A DNA stretch of 64,000 nucleotides from Corynebacterium crudilactis (GCF_001643015.1 NZ_CP015622.1:2245358-2309357), one strand, 5' to 3'. Counted from the first letter of the stretch, positions 11,262-19,856 are shown. Notes: a model not told the origin generated them from the sequence alone. Made by a program: numbers and translations.

Positions 11262-11309
11262 CCAAAAAAACTGCCCCTCACCTTCCATGAAAGGAAGGTA
11301 AGGAGCAGT
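11262..11309 (-). terminator. Terminator of the rplU-rpmA operon
   Basis: Read on the minus strand, a near-perfect 17-bp stem (arms 11293-11309 and 11270-11286, with two mismatches) and a TTTCAT loop run into TTTTTTTGG. It begins 28 bp beyond the rpmA stop codon. Confidence 0.9.
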
Positions 11310-11336
11310 TAGTCTCTCATCGAGTGAGGTGATGAC

Positions 11337-11603
11337 TTAAGCGTCAACAGCCTCGTTCTCAACGATGTTCACCATGCGACGGTTGCGCTTGGTGGAGAAC
11401 TGGACAGCGCCAGTCTTCAGTGCGAAGAGAGTGTCGTCGCCACCGCGACCGACGTTCTCACCTGGGTGGAACTTGGTGCCACGCTGACGGATCAAGATCT
11501 CGCCTGCGGAAACCTGCTGGCCACCGAATCGCTTAACGCCAAGGCGCTTGGACTCGGAATCACGACCGTTGCTGGAGCTGGATGCACCCTTCTTGTGTGC
11601 CAT
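11337..11603 (-). CDS. rpmA: 50S ribosomal protein L27
   Basis: bL27, 88 aa, reaches the peptidyl-transferase centre with its basic N-terminus. The start [20 protein letters not shown] and the core [21 protein letters not shown] are diagnostic. No Firmicute-type cleavable N-terminal extension is present. The start at 11603 has GGAGGG upstream. It follows rplU by 50 bp and is surely in the same transcript. Confidence 0.98.
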   Translation of the reverse strand: MAHKKGASSSSNGRDSESKRLGVKRFGGQQVSAGEILIRQRGTKFHPGENVGRGGDDTLFALKTGAVQFSTKRNRRMVNIVENEAVDA

Positions 11604-11653
11604 GTGGTAATTCCCTCCTTCAAAAGGAAAAACTCATAGAAAGCCCAGAGGGC

Positions 11654-11959
11654 TTACTTGATTCCGGTGACCTTCAGAACGGTCAGGGGCTGACGGTGTC
11701 CCTGGCGCTTCTTGTATCCGGTCTTGTTCTTGTACTTCAGGATCTTGATCTTCGGGCCCTTAGCGTGCTCGACGATCTCGGTGTTGACGCTCACAGAAGC
11801 GAGCTTGTCAGCGGCGGTGGTTACATCGGCGCCATCGACGAGCAGAACCGGGGTGAGAGCCACGGATGCACCCGGCTCACCCTCGATCTTCTCGACCTTA
11901 AAGAGGTCACCTTCGGCAACCTTGTACTGCTTTCCGCCGGTCTTGACGATCGCATACAT
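11654..11959 (-). CDS. rplU: 50S ribosomal protein L21
   Basis: bL21, 101 aa, binds 23S rRNA. The start [14 protein letters not shown] and the C-terminal FKVEKI...[18 protein letters not shown] are characteristic. AAGGGG lies about 9 bases before the ATG. The leader (11960 to about 12030) can form a small hairpin (GGCTCA/TGAGCC), a possible autoregulatory leader that I cannot confirm. First gene of the rplU-rpmA operon, downstream of rne. Confidence 0.98.
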   Translation of the reverse strand: MYAIVKTGGKQYKVAEGDLFKVEKIEGEPGASVALTPVLLVDGADVTTAADKLASVSVNTEIVEHAKGPKIKILKYKNKTGYKKRQGHRQPLTVLKVTGIK

Positions 11960-12151
11960 AGAGGGCTACCCCTTATCTGATTCTCGGCTCAGGCACTCGG
12001 ATATGAGCCCCTGAATGGACTTACGTTTACAATTGCGTTTTAGACATGAAAAGCCAGTAATGACTTAACGTCATGCACACATTCGCCGTGAAATGGGCGA
12101 ATGGGAAATTATGACATTGCCTAAAACAGCGACTGTCCAAGATTACCCTTA

Positions 12152-12177
12152 AAGGCGGCTTCAACACAAACCGCCTT
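12152..12177 (-). terminator. Possible weak terminator after rne
   Basis: A 7-bp GC-rich stem (AAGGCGG/CCGCCTT) with a 12-base loop lies 8 bp past the rne stop codon on the minus strand. It is followed only by TTAAGGGT, so termination may be partial and some rplU-rpmA transcripts could start at rne. Confidence 0.45.
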
Positions 12178-12184
12178 CTATACC

Positions 12185-15100
12185 TTAGCTGCGAGGCGCG
12201 CGTCGGGTAGCCCGTCGACGCCGGCCTGGGTTAGTGGTGCCACCTGCAGCAGCCCCACTTTGCGGAGCCTTCTTCGGTGCAGGTGCCTGGCTTTTCGACG
12301 CCACCTTCTGCTCAGCAATCGGCTCTGAAGTCACGCGTACCGCACGACGACGCTTTCTGCGCCCCTCAGACGACTGCTCGAAGATTTCCACCTGAGGGGC
12401 CTCTGGCTGTTCTGAAACGAGTTCTGGAGCTACCTCGACTACAACTTCAGGAGCTTCCACTTCTTGCCTACGAACTGCACGTCGGCGGTTCCTTGTAGAT
12501 GGCGCAGAAGACGGTGCACCCACGCTGACTTCGCTTGGTCGGTTCCGTCGTGGAGTCTTCCGTTCAGTAGCTTCAGCAACCGGTTCTTCAGCAACTACTG
12601 GTGCAGATACAAAATCTTCTGCCTTTGGTGCGTGATCGGAACGTGAATTGCCACGAGTCTTCCTGCGCCTGCGTGGGCTGGATTCAAATGCTGCACGAGC
12701 CTGTTCATAGTCAACAGATTCTTCTTCAGAAGGTTTAACAGACTTCAAAGGTACTGAAAACTCAGATATCCCAGCAGCTTCAAAGTCTGAGACGTAGGAA
12801 GAACCGGAAGGTTCATCTGGATCTTCTTCATCAGCGATATCTACCGCAGCAGCAGCAATCGCTGCAATATCATCGGCTGCATTAACCAGCCCACGTCGAC
12901 GAGCCCGCCTGCGTGGTCCTTCTTCTGGTTCCACAGTGGATTCAGCCAAGACACGCTCTGGCTCATCCAGATTGTCGTTGACTACGCCCTCAACGACATC
13001 GTCAAGATCAGAATCATCAAGAACGATGACTGATGCAGCCAGCTCCTCAAATTCTTGATCCAGATCATGATCATCGCTTTCGACAAGATCACGCATGGCA
13101 ACAACCATTGGGTGCTCCGCAGCCTTTTTGGAGCTATCCGAAGAATCTCGGCTATGTCGACGGCTACGCTCTTCTGCCTTAGCTTCCACGCGCTCATCAA
13201 TATGATCCACTGGATCTTCCAGAATCATGATTCCGCGGCCTTCACAGTGCTCACACTCTGTGGAGAACGTCTCCAACAGACCAGCGCCGATACGCTTGCG
13301 AGTCATCTGCACAAGTCCAAGTGAGGTAACTTCAGAAACCTGGTGGCGAGTGCGATCGTTTTCTAGGGCTTCGTTGAGCCTGCGCAGCACCAATTCTTGG
13401 TTTTCTGGCAGCACCATATCAATGAAGTCAACGACAATCATGCCGCCCAAATCGCGCAGACGCATCTGTCGCACGATTTCTTCAGCAGCCTCAATATTGT
13501 TGAGGGTAACTGTTTCTTCGAGGTTTCCGCCGCCCTTGCCGGTGTATCGACCAGTGTTGACGTCAATAACTGTCATGGCTTCGGTGCGGTCAATGATCAG
13601 GGATCCACCGGATGGCAGGTTCACCTTTCGTGACAGCGCTTCTTCCAGCTGAGTGTTGAGATCAAATGCCTCAAAGGCATCCTTGCCATCAAACTCTGCG
13701 CGATCAAAGTGCTCCACGCGGGAGACTAAATCTGGTGCCACAGACTGGATATACGCACGGACAGTATTCCAGGCGCGGTCGCCATCAACGATCAACGTGG
13801 TGAAATCTTCGTTGAACAGGTCACGAATGACCTTGACCAGCATATCTGGTTCTTCATACATGGTGACTGGCTTAGAACCGCGAGACTTCTTTTCCTTCGC
13901 GGCACGGTCCTTGACCTGCTCCCACAGGGTATGCAGACGGTTCACATCAGCTGAGATGTTTTCTTCCGATACGCCTTCAGCTGCGGTACGAATAATCGTG
14001 CCACCTTGTGTAGGAACAACGCGTCCCAGGATTTCCTTCAGGCGCTTGCGCTCTGGTCCAGGAAGCTTCCGGGAAATACCTGCGCTACGACCGCCAGGAA
14101 CGTACACCAAATAACGACCAGCCAAAGAAATCTGAGTAGTCAGTCGGGCACCCTTATGACCCAAAGGATCTTTAGAGACCTGCACGAGGACTTGATCGCC
14201 AGCTTTCAAAGCCTGTTCAATTCGACGTCCACGTCCGCCAAGGCCAGCAGCCTTCCAGTCCACTTCACCGGCATAAAGCACGCCGTTGCGGCCTTTTCCG
14301 ATATCAATAAACGCAGCTTCCATGCTTGGCAGCACGTTTTGCACGCGGCCCAAGTAAATATTGCCCACCATAGACATCTGCGCATCAGAGGTGACAAACT
14401 GCTCCACCAACTGATCGTCTTCCAACACACCAACTTGGGTGACAATTCCTGGGTGATCATGACGCTGACGCTCACGCACAATCATGCGACGCTCCATGGA
14501 TTCGCGGCGTTCCAGGAATTCCTGAGTGCTCACCACATGGCGCTTCTTCTTGTTTTCTTCGCGCATTTCGGTACGGCGACGGCGTTGCGCCTCCAAACGA
14601 GTGGAACCTTTAATACCGATTGGCTCGTTTACCTCTTCTACCTCGCTTGTCGACGCCTCCTCGTGCGCCTCCGCTACGGTTTCCGTTTCGACTCCACGTC
14701 CGCGTCCGGTGCCGCGACGACCACGGCGCTTGCGCGCCGAGCGTTCGCGGGCTTGTTCATCGTCGGTTTCTTGAATATTTTCCGTAGGAATCACCGCAGG
14801 TGCCACAAAGATTGGAGTGTATGCCGGAGCTTCCGCTGGAGCTGGGGTGATTTCTGAGATGATATCTTCCAGAAGTTCTGCAGTAGCTTCTTCAAGTGCA
14901 GCGACTTCGAAATCATTAGGCTGCGCCACAGCTGCGAGTTCGCGCTCTACCTTTTCTTCGATTTGGTGGATTTCATTTTCCACATTCTTTTCCACACGGC
15001 GACGAATCTTTTCTACTGGTTCAACGTCGGGGACGGCAGCAGGTGCAACTTCGCGCACTGGCTGAGACAGGGCGTCGAGAAGCTTTTCTACTTCTTCTTT

Positions 15101-15286
15101 GCTCAGGTTAGACTGCGCAACCTTAACCAGGCCGATGCTATCAAGCGCGACAACAACATCTTTGGATGCCATACCAAGCTGCTTTGACAGCTGGTGGACG
15201 CGGGTTTTCTCTTTCAATGAGTCCCGGTCAAATTCCGCAGCTAATACAGCTGAGGGAGAAACTTCTGCTGCCTTATTATTGGGCAC
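12185..15286 (-). CDS. rne: Ribonuclease E/G family endoribonuclease, long form
   Basis: Endoribonuclease for rRNA and mRNA processing, 1033 aa. Order of parts: an N-terminal segment (about 20-75, KEKTRVHQLSKQLGMASKDV...) resembling the IF2 N-terminal helix domain; an acidic/basic low-complexity stretch to about 290; the S1 domain (GNIYLGRVQNVLPSMEAAFIDIG, about 310-335); the catalytic DNase-I-like region (DRTEAMTVIDVNTGRYTGKG and MIVVDFIDM, about 560-620); the Zn-link CEHCEGRG (about 678-685); and a long disordered tail ending RRRRATRR. The catalytic core sits in the middle, as in actinobacterial RNase E/G, with disordered regions on both sides. Start is GTG at 15286 with AGGAG 9 bases upstream. 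Confidence 0.94.
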   Translation of the reverse strand: MPNNKAAEVSPSAVLAAEFDRDSLKEKTRVHQLSKQLGMASKDVVVALDSIGLVKVAQSNLSKEEVEKLLDALSQPVREVAPAAVPDVEPVEKIRRRVEKNVENEIHQIEEKVERELAAVAQPNDFEVAALEEATAELLEDIISEITPAPAEAPAYTPIFVAPAVIPTENIQETDDEQARERSARKRRGRRGTGRGRGVETETVAEAHEEASTSEVEEVNEPIGIKGSTRLEAQRRRRTEMREENKKKRHVVSTQEFLERRESMERRMIVRERQRHDHPGIVTQVGVLEDDQLVEQFVTSDAQMSMVGNIYLGRVQNVLPSMEAAFIDIGKGRNGVLYAGEVDWKAAGLGGRGRRIEQALKAGDQVLVQVSKDPLGHKGARLTTQISLAGRYLVYVPGGRSAGISRKLPGPERKRLKEILGRVVPTQGGTIIRTAAEGVSEENISADVNRLHTLWEQVKDRAAKEKKSRGSKPVTMYEEPDMLVKVIRDLFNEDFTTLIVDGDRAWNTVRAYIQSVAPDLVSRVEHFDRAEFDGKDAFEAFDLNTQLEEALSRKVNLPSGGSLIIDRTEAMTVIDVNTGRYTGKGGGNLEETVTLNNIEAAEEIVRQMRLRDLGGMIVVDFIDMVLPENQELVLRRLNEALENDRTRHQVSEVTSLGLVQMTRKRIGAGLLETFSTECEHCEGRGIMILEDPVDHIDERVEAKAEERSRRHSRDSSDSSKKAAEHPMVVAMRDLVESDDHDLDQEFEELAASVIVLDDSDLDDVVEGVVNDNLDEPERVLAESTVEPEEGPRRRARRRGLVNAADDIAAIAAAAVDIADEEDPDEPSGSSYVSDFEAAGISEFSVPLKSVKPSEEESVDYEQARAAFESSPRRRRKTRGNSRSDHAPKAEDFVSAPVVAEEPVAEATERKTPRRNRPSEVSVGAPSSAPSTRNRRRAVRRQEVEAPEVVVEVAPELVSEQPEAPQVEIFEQSSEGRRKRRRAVRVTSEPIAEQKVASKSQAPAPKKAPQSGAAAGGTTNPGRRRRATRRAPRS

Positions 15287-15483
15287 AGTGATACTCCTAT
15301 TTTCTTATCTCCGCGGTCAAGCAGAATACCCGGGCGCTGGTAGGGACAAGATCTCCTACCGCCGCCGCACAGGCGTTGCATCAACCTGAATTTGTATTGT
15401 TAAAATTTCCGATCCGTGAATTAAACACAGGCCTATGGCTATTCTTCCACAACTCTTAGGTCAAGCTTGCATTTATTTAGCTA

Positions 15484-16233
15484 ATGTTGGAAATTATGGG
15501 CGAAATTGCAAAACGAATGGGATCGCGACCTCCAGCGCTCTGGAAATTTATCCCCTTAGTAGCACTCGTGACTTCTGGACGTATCGCTTTAGAATTCGAG
15601 CCTTGGCTAGCGATACCACTATTCGCACTTGCAGCTGTGTCACTATTATTACCTTTCCCCATCTCGAAGAATAAAGGCCTTCACGATATTGATGCGTGGA
15701 AAATACACACTACAGAAGGCGATAAAAATAGGGCCGTTGCAAGATTAATCATCCCAGCAACCGTCCTAGCCATTGACTCCGTCAGTGGCCCTTCGTTATT
15801 TAGCCTATCCCCGCTCACTTCTGCTGCTGTCTATGGAAGCGTTTATGGAGTCTCCATAGCCTGGTCCGCCTACCGAGCACATCAATTGCCATTCATCCAT
15901 GCGAAAGAAAGACTCACTGAACTCATGCAAGGGCTTTCACTTGACGGTGTTCGCACTGCCGATGTCGAAATCCTTGATCAATCAGATTCGCGCGAATTAG
16001 TGCGATGCTTATTGGCTCACGGTGCCGTAGATGGCACACGTGTCATGGCCAGGCAGGTGGCAAAAGTTCTAGATACTGAAGTTGATGAGGTCCATCAGGT
16101 GGCGCGAAGTCTGGAAAAGCAAGGTTTAGTGAGTCGTTCCACCATCATGTCAGGTGGAGATCCAGCAAAGATTTATCTCGAGGTATCCGTCAAAGGACTC
16201 TCCGCAATCAAGGCCTTAGAGTCCGGACGCTAG
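15484..16233 (+). CDS. Membrane protein with a C-terminal winged-helix-like domain
   Basis: A 249 aa protein. The N-terminal half has hydrophobic segments near residues 20-36, 40-60, 86-104 and 110-130. The C-terminal part (about 168-249, RELVRCLLAHGAVDGTRVMARQVAKVL...VARSLEKQGLVSRS...KIYLEVSVKGLSAI) has the helix-turn-helix plus wing pattern of MarR/ArsR-like proteins. I infer a membrane-bound regulator; no target is evident. Start at 15484, or ATG at 15496 (MGEIAKRMGS); neither has a clear Shine-Dalgarno sequence, so leaderless translation is possible. It is divergent from rne, with a 197-bp gap. Confidence 0.72.
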   Translation: MLEIMGEIAKRMGSRPPALWKFIPLVALVTSGRIALEFEPWLAIPLFALAAVSLLLPFPISKNKGLHDIDAWKIHTTEGDKNRAVARLIIPATVLAIDSVSGPSLFSLSPLTSAAVYGSVYGVSIAWSAYRAHQLPFIHAKERLTELMQGLSLDGVRTADVEILDQSDSRELVRCLLAHGAVDGTRVMARQVAKVLDTEVDEVHQVARSLEKQGLVSRSTIMSGGDPAKIYLEVSVKGLSAIKALESGR

Positions 16234-16234
16234 G

Positions 16235-16268
16235 TTGTTGATACATCAACTTCTTTCTTGGCTATACT
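16235..16268 (+). promoter_or_regulatory. RosR-like operator and promoter of the pirin operon
   Basis: TTGTTGATACATCAACTT (16235-16252) contains a perfect GTTGAT-AC-ATCAAC dyad. It matches 17 of 18 positions of the RosR motif of C. glutamicum as I recall it (TTGTTGAYRYRTCAACWA). It overlaps a -35-like TTGATA (16238-16243); a -10 box TATACT lies at 16263-16268. A site over the -35 region suggests repression by a redox-sensing MarR-type regulator. The rosR gene itself is not in this window. Confidence 0.6.
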
Positions 16269-16302
16269 TGAAACACATTCCTTTTAAGCCTTGGAGAGTT
16301 CC

Positions 16303-17346
16303 ATGTCTAATGCAGAATCCAACCCAGTTGAATTTGAAATCAATAACCATGCCCCTGGCACCGCACTAAATCCGCAGTGCGAAGACGGAGCAAATGTAGA
16401 AATCATCACCTCACGCGCAGTCCCCCTCGGCGGACCACGAGCAATGACCGTGCAGCGCACACTCCCCCAGCGTCAAAGATCGCTCATCGGCGCGTGGTGT
16501 TTCGTGGATCATTACGGCCCCAACGATGTCTCCCTCACCGGCGGCATGGACGTGGCCCCACACCCTCATACCGGTTTGCAAACTGTCACCTGGCTTTTCC
16601 AAGGAGAAGTCACTCACCATGATTCCGGCGGTAACCATGCAGTAGTCCTCCCTGGCGAAGTCAACCTCATGACAGCCGGCGCAGGAATCTGCCATTCAGA
16701 GGTATCCACCATCTCAACCACCATCCTTCACGGCGTACAGCTATGGACAGTCCTTCCAGAAAAAGACCGTCAAGGCCCACGTCGCTTTGATCACTACCGC
16801 CCTGAAGAAATCTCAGTAGAGGGTGGATCAGCCCGAGTTTTCTTAGGCTCTCTCTTCGGACAACAATCTCCAGTCACTACTTTCACTCCGCTACTCGGCG
16901 CTGAAATTCACATCAATCCAGGTGAAACTGTCACCATTGATGTTGATCCCACCTTCGAGCATGGCCTTTTAGTAGACGCTGGAGAAATCCAACTCGAAGG
17001 CATCACCGTCAAACCCGCCCAGCTTGCCTATACCGGCGTCAATGAAACCCAGCTTCGCATCCGCAATACCGGCACAACCCCGGCGCGCACGGTACTGCTT
17101 GGCGGTGAGCCGTTCGAAGAGGACATCGTGATGTGGTGGAACTTCATCGGAAGAAGCCATGAAGAAATCGCCGAATACCGGGAACAATGGCAAGCAGAAG
17201 CAGAGCGCTTTGGCGTTACCCACGGATACATCGGACACACCCCGGATGGACTCCACAGGCTTCCTGCCCCAGAACTACCGAATGCTGCCATTAAGGCACG
17301 TAAAAATCCTGCACCAACCGCACGTCCAGAAACGAGAATTGATTAA
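16303..17346 (+). CDS. Pirin family protein
   Basis: Cupin-fold iron protein, 347 aa. The metal site is visible: His87 and His89 in APHPHTGLQT, His131 and Glu133 in GICHSEVS. Pirins include quercetin dioxygenases and redox-sensing co-regulators; the role here is unknown. Start ATG at 16303 (MSNAESNPVE) has GGAGAG upstream; an in-frame TTG at 16291 would overlap that site and is rejected. The C-terminal pirin domain ends in a 60-residue tail (WNFIGRSHEEIAEYREQW...). Its stop codon directly abuts the ATG of the AhpD-like gene, so the pair is translationally linked, and both fit a redox-stress role together with the upstream RosR-like box. Confidence 0.9.
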   Translation: MSNAESNPVEFEINNHAPGTALNPQCEDGANVEIITSRAVPLGGPRAMTVQRTLPQRQRSLIGAWCFVDHYGPNDVSLTGGMDVAPHPHTGLQTVTWLFQGEVTHHDSGGNHAVVLPGEVNLMTAGAGICHSEVSTISTTILHGVQLWTVLPEKDRQGPRRFDHYRPEEISVEGGSARVFLGSLFGQQSPVTTFTPLLGAEIHINPGETVTIDVDPTFEHGLLVDAGEIQLEGITVKPAQLAYTGVNETQLRIRNTGTTPARTVLLGGEPFEEDIVMWWNFIGRSHEEIAEYREQWQAEAERFGVTHGYIGHTPDGLHRLPAPELPNAAIKARKNPAPTARPETRID

Positions 17347-17799
17347 ATGAGCTCCGCACACGGCCCTTATATTGATAAGTTTTTCCCTGAGCCTTACAAA
17401 AACATGCTGGAACTCACCAAAACTTTGCGAAAGATCTACCCTGACGTTGATCTCCCTACTTCATTGATTGAGCTGATCAATGTTCGTGTCTCCCAGATCA
17501 ATGGTTGTGGCACATGTTTGAGTGTGCATGTTCCAGCAGCACGTAAAGCCGGAGTTCCAGAAAAGAAACTTGATGCTCTGGCTGCCTGGCAGATGGTCGA
17601 TGAATTTAGTGAGCAGGAAAAAGCTGCCCTGCAATTGGCAGAATCCCTGACTCTCTTGAATTCCCGTGAAGGCCACCTAGCTGCACGCATTGCATGCGAT
17701 GTCTTTGCTGAAGAGCAGGTTGCGGCCCTGGAATGGTCAATTATTGCCATCAATGCCTTCAACCGCATCTCTATCGCAAGTGGACATCCTTTACTCTAG
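17347..17799 (+). CDS. AhpD-like / carboxymuconolactone decarboxylase family protein
   Basis: A 150 aa alkylhydroperoxidase-like protein with the AhpD active-site pattern: Glu42, then Cys54-x2-Cys57 and His61 (LIELINVRVSQINGCGTCLSVH). This CxxC/His/Glu set supports thiol peroxidase-like activity rather than the pca pathway decarboxylase, which lacks the cysteines. The ATG follows the pirin stop TAA without a gap. A terminator follows 8 bases after the stop codon. Inference: a small redox defence operon. Confidence 0.88.
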   Translation: MSSAHGPYIDKFFPEPYKNMLELTKTLRKIYPDVDLPTSLIELINVRVSQINGCGTCLSVHVPAARKAGVPEKKLDALAAWQMVDEFSEQEKAALQLAESLTLLNSREGHLAARIACDVFAEEQVAALEWSIIAINAFNRISIASGHPLL

Positions 17800-17807
17800 A
17801 CATGTAA

Positions 17808-17839
17808 AAAGCTCCCGACCTTAAATGGTCGGGAGCTTT
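17808..17839. terminator. Bidirectional terminator between the AhpD-like gene and ndk
   Basis: Perfect 13-bp stem AAAGCTCCCGACC (17808-17820) / GGTCGGGAGCTTT (17827-17839) with loop TTAAAT, between convergent genes. Short A/T runs on both sides allow use from both directions. Confidence 0.9.
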
Positions 17840-17850
17840 AACAACGTTGT

Positions 17851-18261
17851 TTAGACGTTAGGGAACCAGATGGAGATCTCGCGCTCAGCGGACTCTGGGG
17901 AATCAGAGCCGTGAACAACGTTCTCGCCAACAGTCAGTGCGAAATCACCGCGGATGGTGCCTGGGGTTGCCTTAGCAACTGGATCGGTGCCACCAGCAAG
18001 CTGACGCCATGCATCGATTGCGCGCTCGCCTTCGACGATGCCCGCGATCAGTGGTGCGGAGGTGATGAACTCAACGAGCTCACCGAAGAATGGCTTGTCA
18101 GCGTGCTCTTCGTAGTGCTTTTCAGCGGTTTCGCGGTCTGCAACACGCAGATCCAGAGCAGCGAGCTTGAGGCCCTTGCGCTCAATACGTGCGATGATTT
18201 CGCCGACGTGTCCGTTAGTAACACCGTCTGGCTTGATAAGGATGAGAGTACGTTCAGTCAT
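17851..18261 (-). CDS. ndk: Nucleoside diphosphate kinase
   Basis: Transfers gamma-phosphate from ATP to NDPs through a phosphohistidine. The 136 aa protein starting [20 protein letters not shown] has the active histidine in [16 protein letters not shown] (His117) and is of standard length. The frame is open 13 codons further upstream, but the conserved start is at 18261. An upstream minus-strand gene encodes a small membrane protein. Confidence 0.97.
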   Translation of the reverse strand: MTERTLILIKPDGVTNGHVGEIIARIERKGLKLAALDLRVADRETAEKHYEEHADKPFFGELVEFITSAPLIAGIVEGERAIDAWRQLAGGTDPVAKATPGTIRGDFALTVGENVVHGSDSPESAEREISIWFPNV

Positions 18262-18310
18262 GTTGAAGAATTCTACCCAATGGTGCTCTGCTTCGCGCAC
18301 TCAACTCGAC

Positions 18311-18631
18311 TTAGAGATTCCTCACAGCATCTGCCACGGCTTCATTTGATGATCCCCTACTCCACAACTGAGCCTGACGAATTGCTGCAGCTTCTTGTCC
18401 ACGCGACTTTAGCTCTTGCAATTGCTCAACTTGTTCAGCGGTGAACACCACTGGTTGATCCACCAATTTCGTGCCCATGCGATTATTCAGGCCAATGAAA
18501 AGCGCAATCGCCGCCACGATAATGGCCAAAATCGGGATTATCGTTGGAGAACCTGCAATACGTGTAATCACTGCAATGACGCAAAAGAGTGCAGCTGCAG
18601 AAAAAGCAAGGCCAGTTTTAGGATTTCGCAT
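18311..18631 (-). CDS. Small membrane protein, function unknown
   Basis: A 106 aa protein starting MRNPKTGLAF with two hydrophobic helices (about 8-25 and 30-48) followed by a soluble, Gln/Glu-rich tail (AEQVEQLQELKSRGQEAAAIRQAQLW). The frame continues upstream to 18736, but that part overlaps the divergent acetyltransferase gene, so 18631 is preferred. No Shine-Dalgarno sequence is visible. It is conserved next to ndk in C. glutamicum as I recall. No function can be assigned. Confidence 0.75.
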   Translation of the reverse strand: MRNPKTGLAFSAAALFCVIAVITRIAGSPTIIPILAIIVAAIALFIGLNNRMGTKLVDQPVVFTAEQVEQLQELKSRGQEAAAIRQAQLWSRGSSNEAVADAVRNL

Positions 18632-18695
18632 GGTTATCAACGCTACGGCGAGTTTGCGCACACCGCTACTTGGCAAACTCCGTATTCTTAAAGCT

Positions 18696-19040
18696 ATGAC
18701 TTTAAAAGATAAGCAGAATAATGAAGTAGCGGTCACTGATAATTCAGAGAAGCGTCAGTTTGAGATCAGCTACCCTGCGGATGCTGTTACTGCTGGTTTC
18801 ACTGCCTACATCGATGAGGAAGATTCTCGAATTTTCTATCACACCGTGGTCGGCGATGAATTCGGTGGAAAAGGTTTGGCATCAATTCTGGTTGCGGAAG
18901 CACTCACTGCAACTAAAGAAGCTGGCCTTACCGTTGTTCCAGTGTGTCCGTTTGTGAAGGGCTACGTGGAAAAGAACGCTTTTGAGGGTTACCGCAAGCC
19001 AACCCGTCAAGACATTGAGTTGGTTAAGAGCCAAGGATAG
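18696..19040 (+). CDS. GNAT-type N-acetyltransferase, short (YjdJ-like)
   Basis: A 114 aa protein of the small GNAT group (COG2388 type). The acetyl-CoA binding region is GDEFGGKGLASILVAEALTATKEAGL and is followed by VVPVCPFVKGYVEKN, a combination typical of this group. The start ATG at 18696 has no Shine-Dalgarno sequence, but TATTCT at 18683-18688 sits 7 bases before it, which fits a leaderless transcript. The acceptor substrate is unknown. Divergent from the small membrane protein. Confidence 0.86.
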   Translation: MTLKDKQNNEVAVTDNSEKRQFEISYPADAVTAGFTAYIDEEDSRIFYHTVVGDEFGGKGLASILVAEALTATKEAGLTVVPVCPFVKGYVEKNAFEGYRKPTRQDIELVKSQG

Positions 19041-19050
19041 TTGCTGAGTT

Positions 19051-19176
19051 GCAAATTTTCGTTCCACAATCGAGACCGACCTCGAAATGGAACGAAGATT
19101 TGCATCCCGCCGACGGTGAGACGCAAATCTTCGTTCCAGACGCCTGGTAAAATCCGAAATGGAACAGATTTTTGCA
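19051..19176. repeat. Four alternating copies of a 17-base intergenic repeat
   Basis: Copies of TGCAAATTTTCGTTCCA and its reverse complement lie at 19051-19067 (+), 19089-19105 (-), 19124-19139 (+) and 19160-19176 (-, variant with one shifted base). They form two tandem potential hairpins in the 273-bp gap between the acetyltransferase and SRPBCC genes. The core resembles the dyad at 11134-11180. They may serve as terminators for the convergent genes or be REP-like elements. Confidence 0.75.
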
Positions 19177-19313
19177 CCAGAACCTCACAGGATTCTCAAC
19201 CGCCCCATATGCCTCAAAATTAACCCGTCCCAGATGCTCGTCTAAGCGCCTTAACGAGCCCATACCAGGCAAATACCCCATCAGAGCCTTAGAACCGTTA
19301 CAGCCCACATAAA

Positions 19314-19787
19314 TTAGTGGCTTTGTTCAATGATGTGTTTCATCGCAGCGAGGGTTTCAGGGATTCCGGCAACAGCTGCCAAACGTCGGTTTTCAATTTC
19401 TTCAGGTGCTTTGTCGCCAAACTTTTCCACAAAAAATTCTTGGCCCTTAGCTGTGAATTCCCATGATTCGGTGAGCGTGGTTTCGTTGCCACACGGTTCC
19501 ATGGAATACACCCAGTGCACGTTTCCTTCTGACACGCTCCAGCCAAAAGCCTTATTGGGTTCTGCAATGATGACTTTGCTGCGGGTCTCCCAGGTTCTGC
19601 CAGGGACTACGTTGCGGCCAGTAAAATAAGCGCCTACTTCTGGGCCGTCACTTTCATCATCCCACCAGCACTTCTGGCATACCGGGGACCATTCTCCGGT
19701 GCGCGTGATATCAGAGACAGTTGCATAGACCGCAGATGTTGGTGCGTCAATGGTGATGGAATCAGAATATTTTAGAGAGTCAGCCAT
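19314..19787 (-). CDS. SRPBCC (START/Bet v1-like) family protein
   Basis: A 157 aa protein with the polyketide-cyclase/AHSA1-like fold pattern: SITIDAPTSAVYATVSDITRTGEWSP at the N-terminus, alternating strands (SKVIIAEPNKAFGWSVS, VHWVYSMEPCGNETTLTESWEF) and a long C-terminal helix (PETLAAMKHIIEQ). Such proteins bind small hydrophobic ligands; no ligand or enzyme activity can be inferred. Start ATG at 19787. It lies downstream of folC and its companion gene, behind a terminator, so it is probably a separate unit. Confidence 0.8.
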   Translation of the reverse strand: MADSLKYSDSITIDAPTSAVYATVSDITRTGEWSPVCQKCWWDDESDGPEVGAYFTGRNVVPGRTWETRSKVIIAEPNKAFGWSVSEGNVHWVYSMEPCGNETTLTESWEFTAKGQEFFVEKFGDKAPEEIENRRLAAVAGIPETLAAMKHIIEQSH

Positions 19788-19820
19788 TCATAAAGTTTAA
19801 ACGACGAGAGGGAGACGTCG

Positions 19821-19849
19821 AAAAGCAAAAAGACCCCAGTGCTGGGGCC
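19821..19849 (-). terminator. Terminator after the valS-folC-DUF4233 operon
   Basis: Minus strand: a stem of CCCCAG/CTGGGG extended by flanking GC is followed by TCTTTTTGCTTTT. It lies 8 bp past the stop codon at 19857. The 3' side overlaps a copy of the CGTCGAAAAGC motif (19816-19826). Confidence 0.8.
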
Positions 19850-19856
19850 TTAAAGT

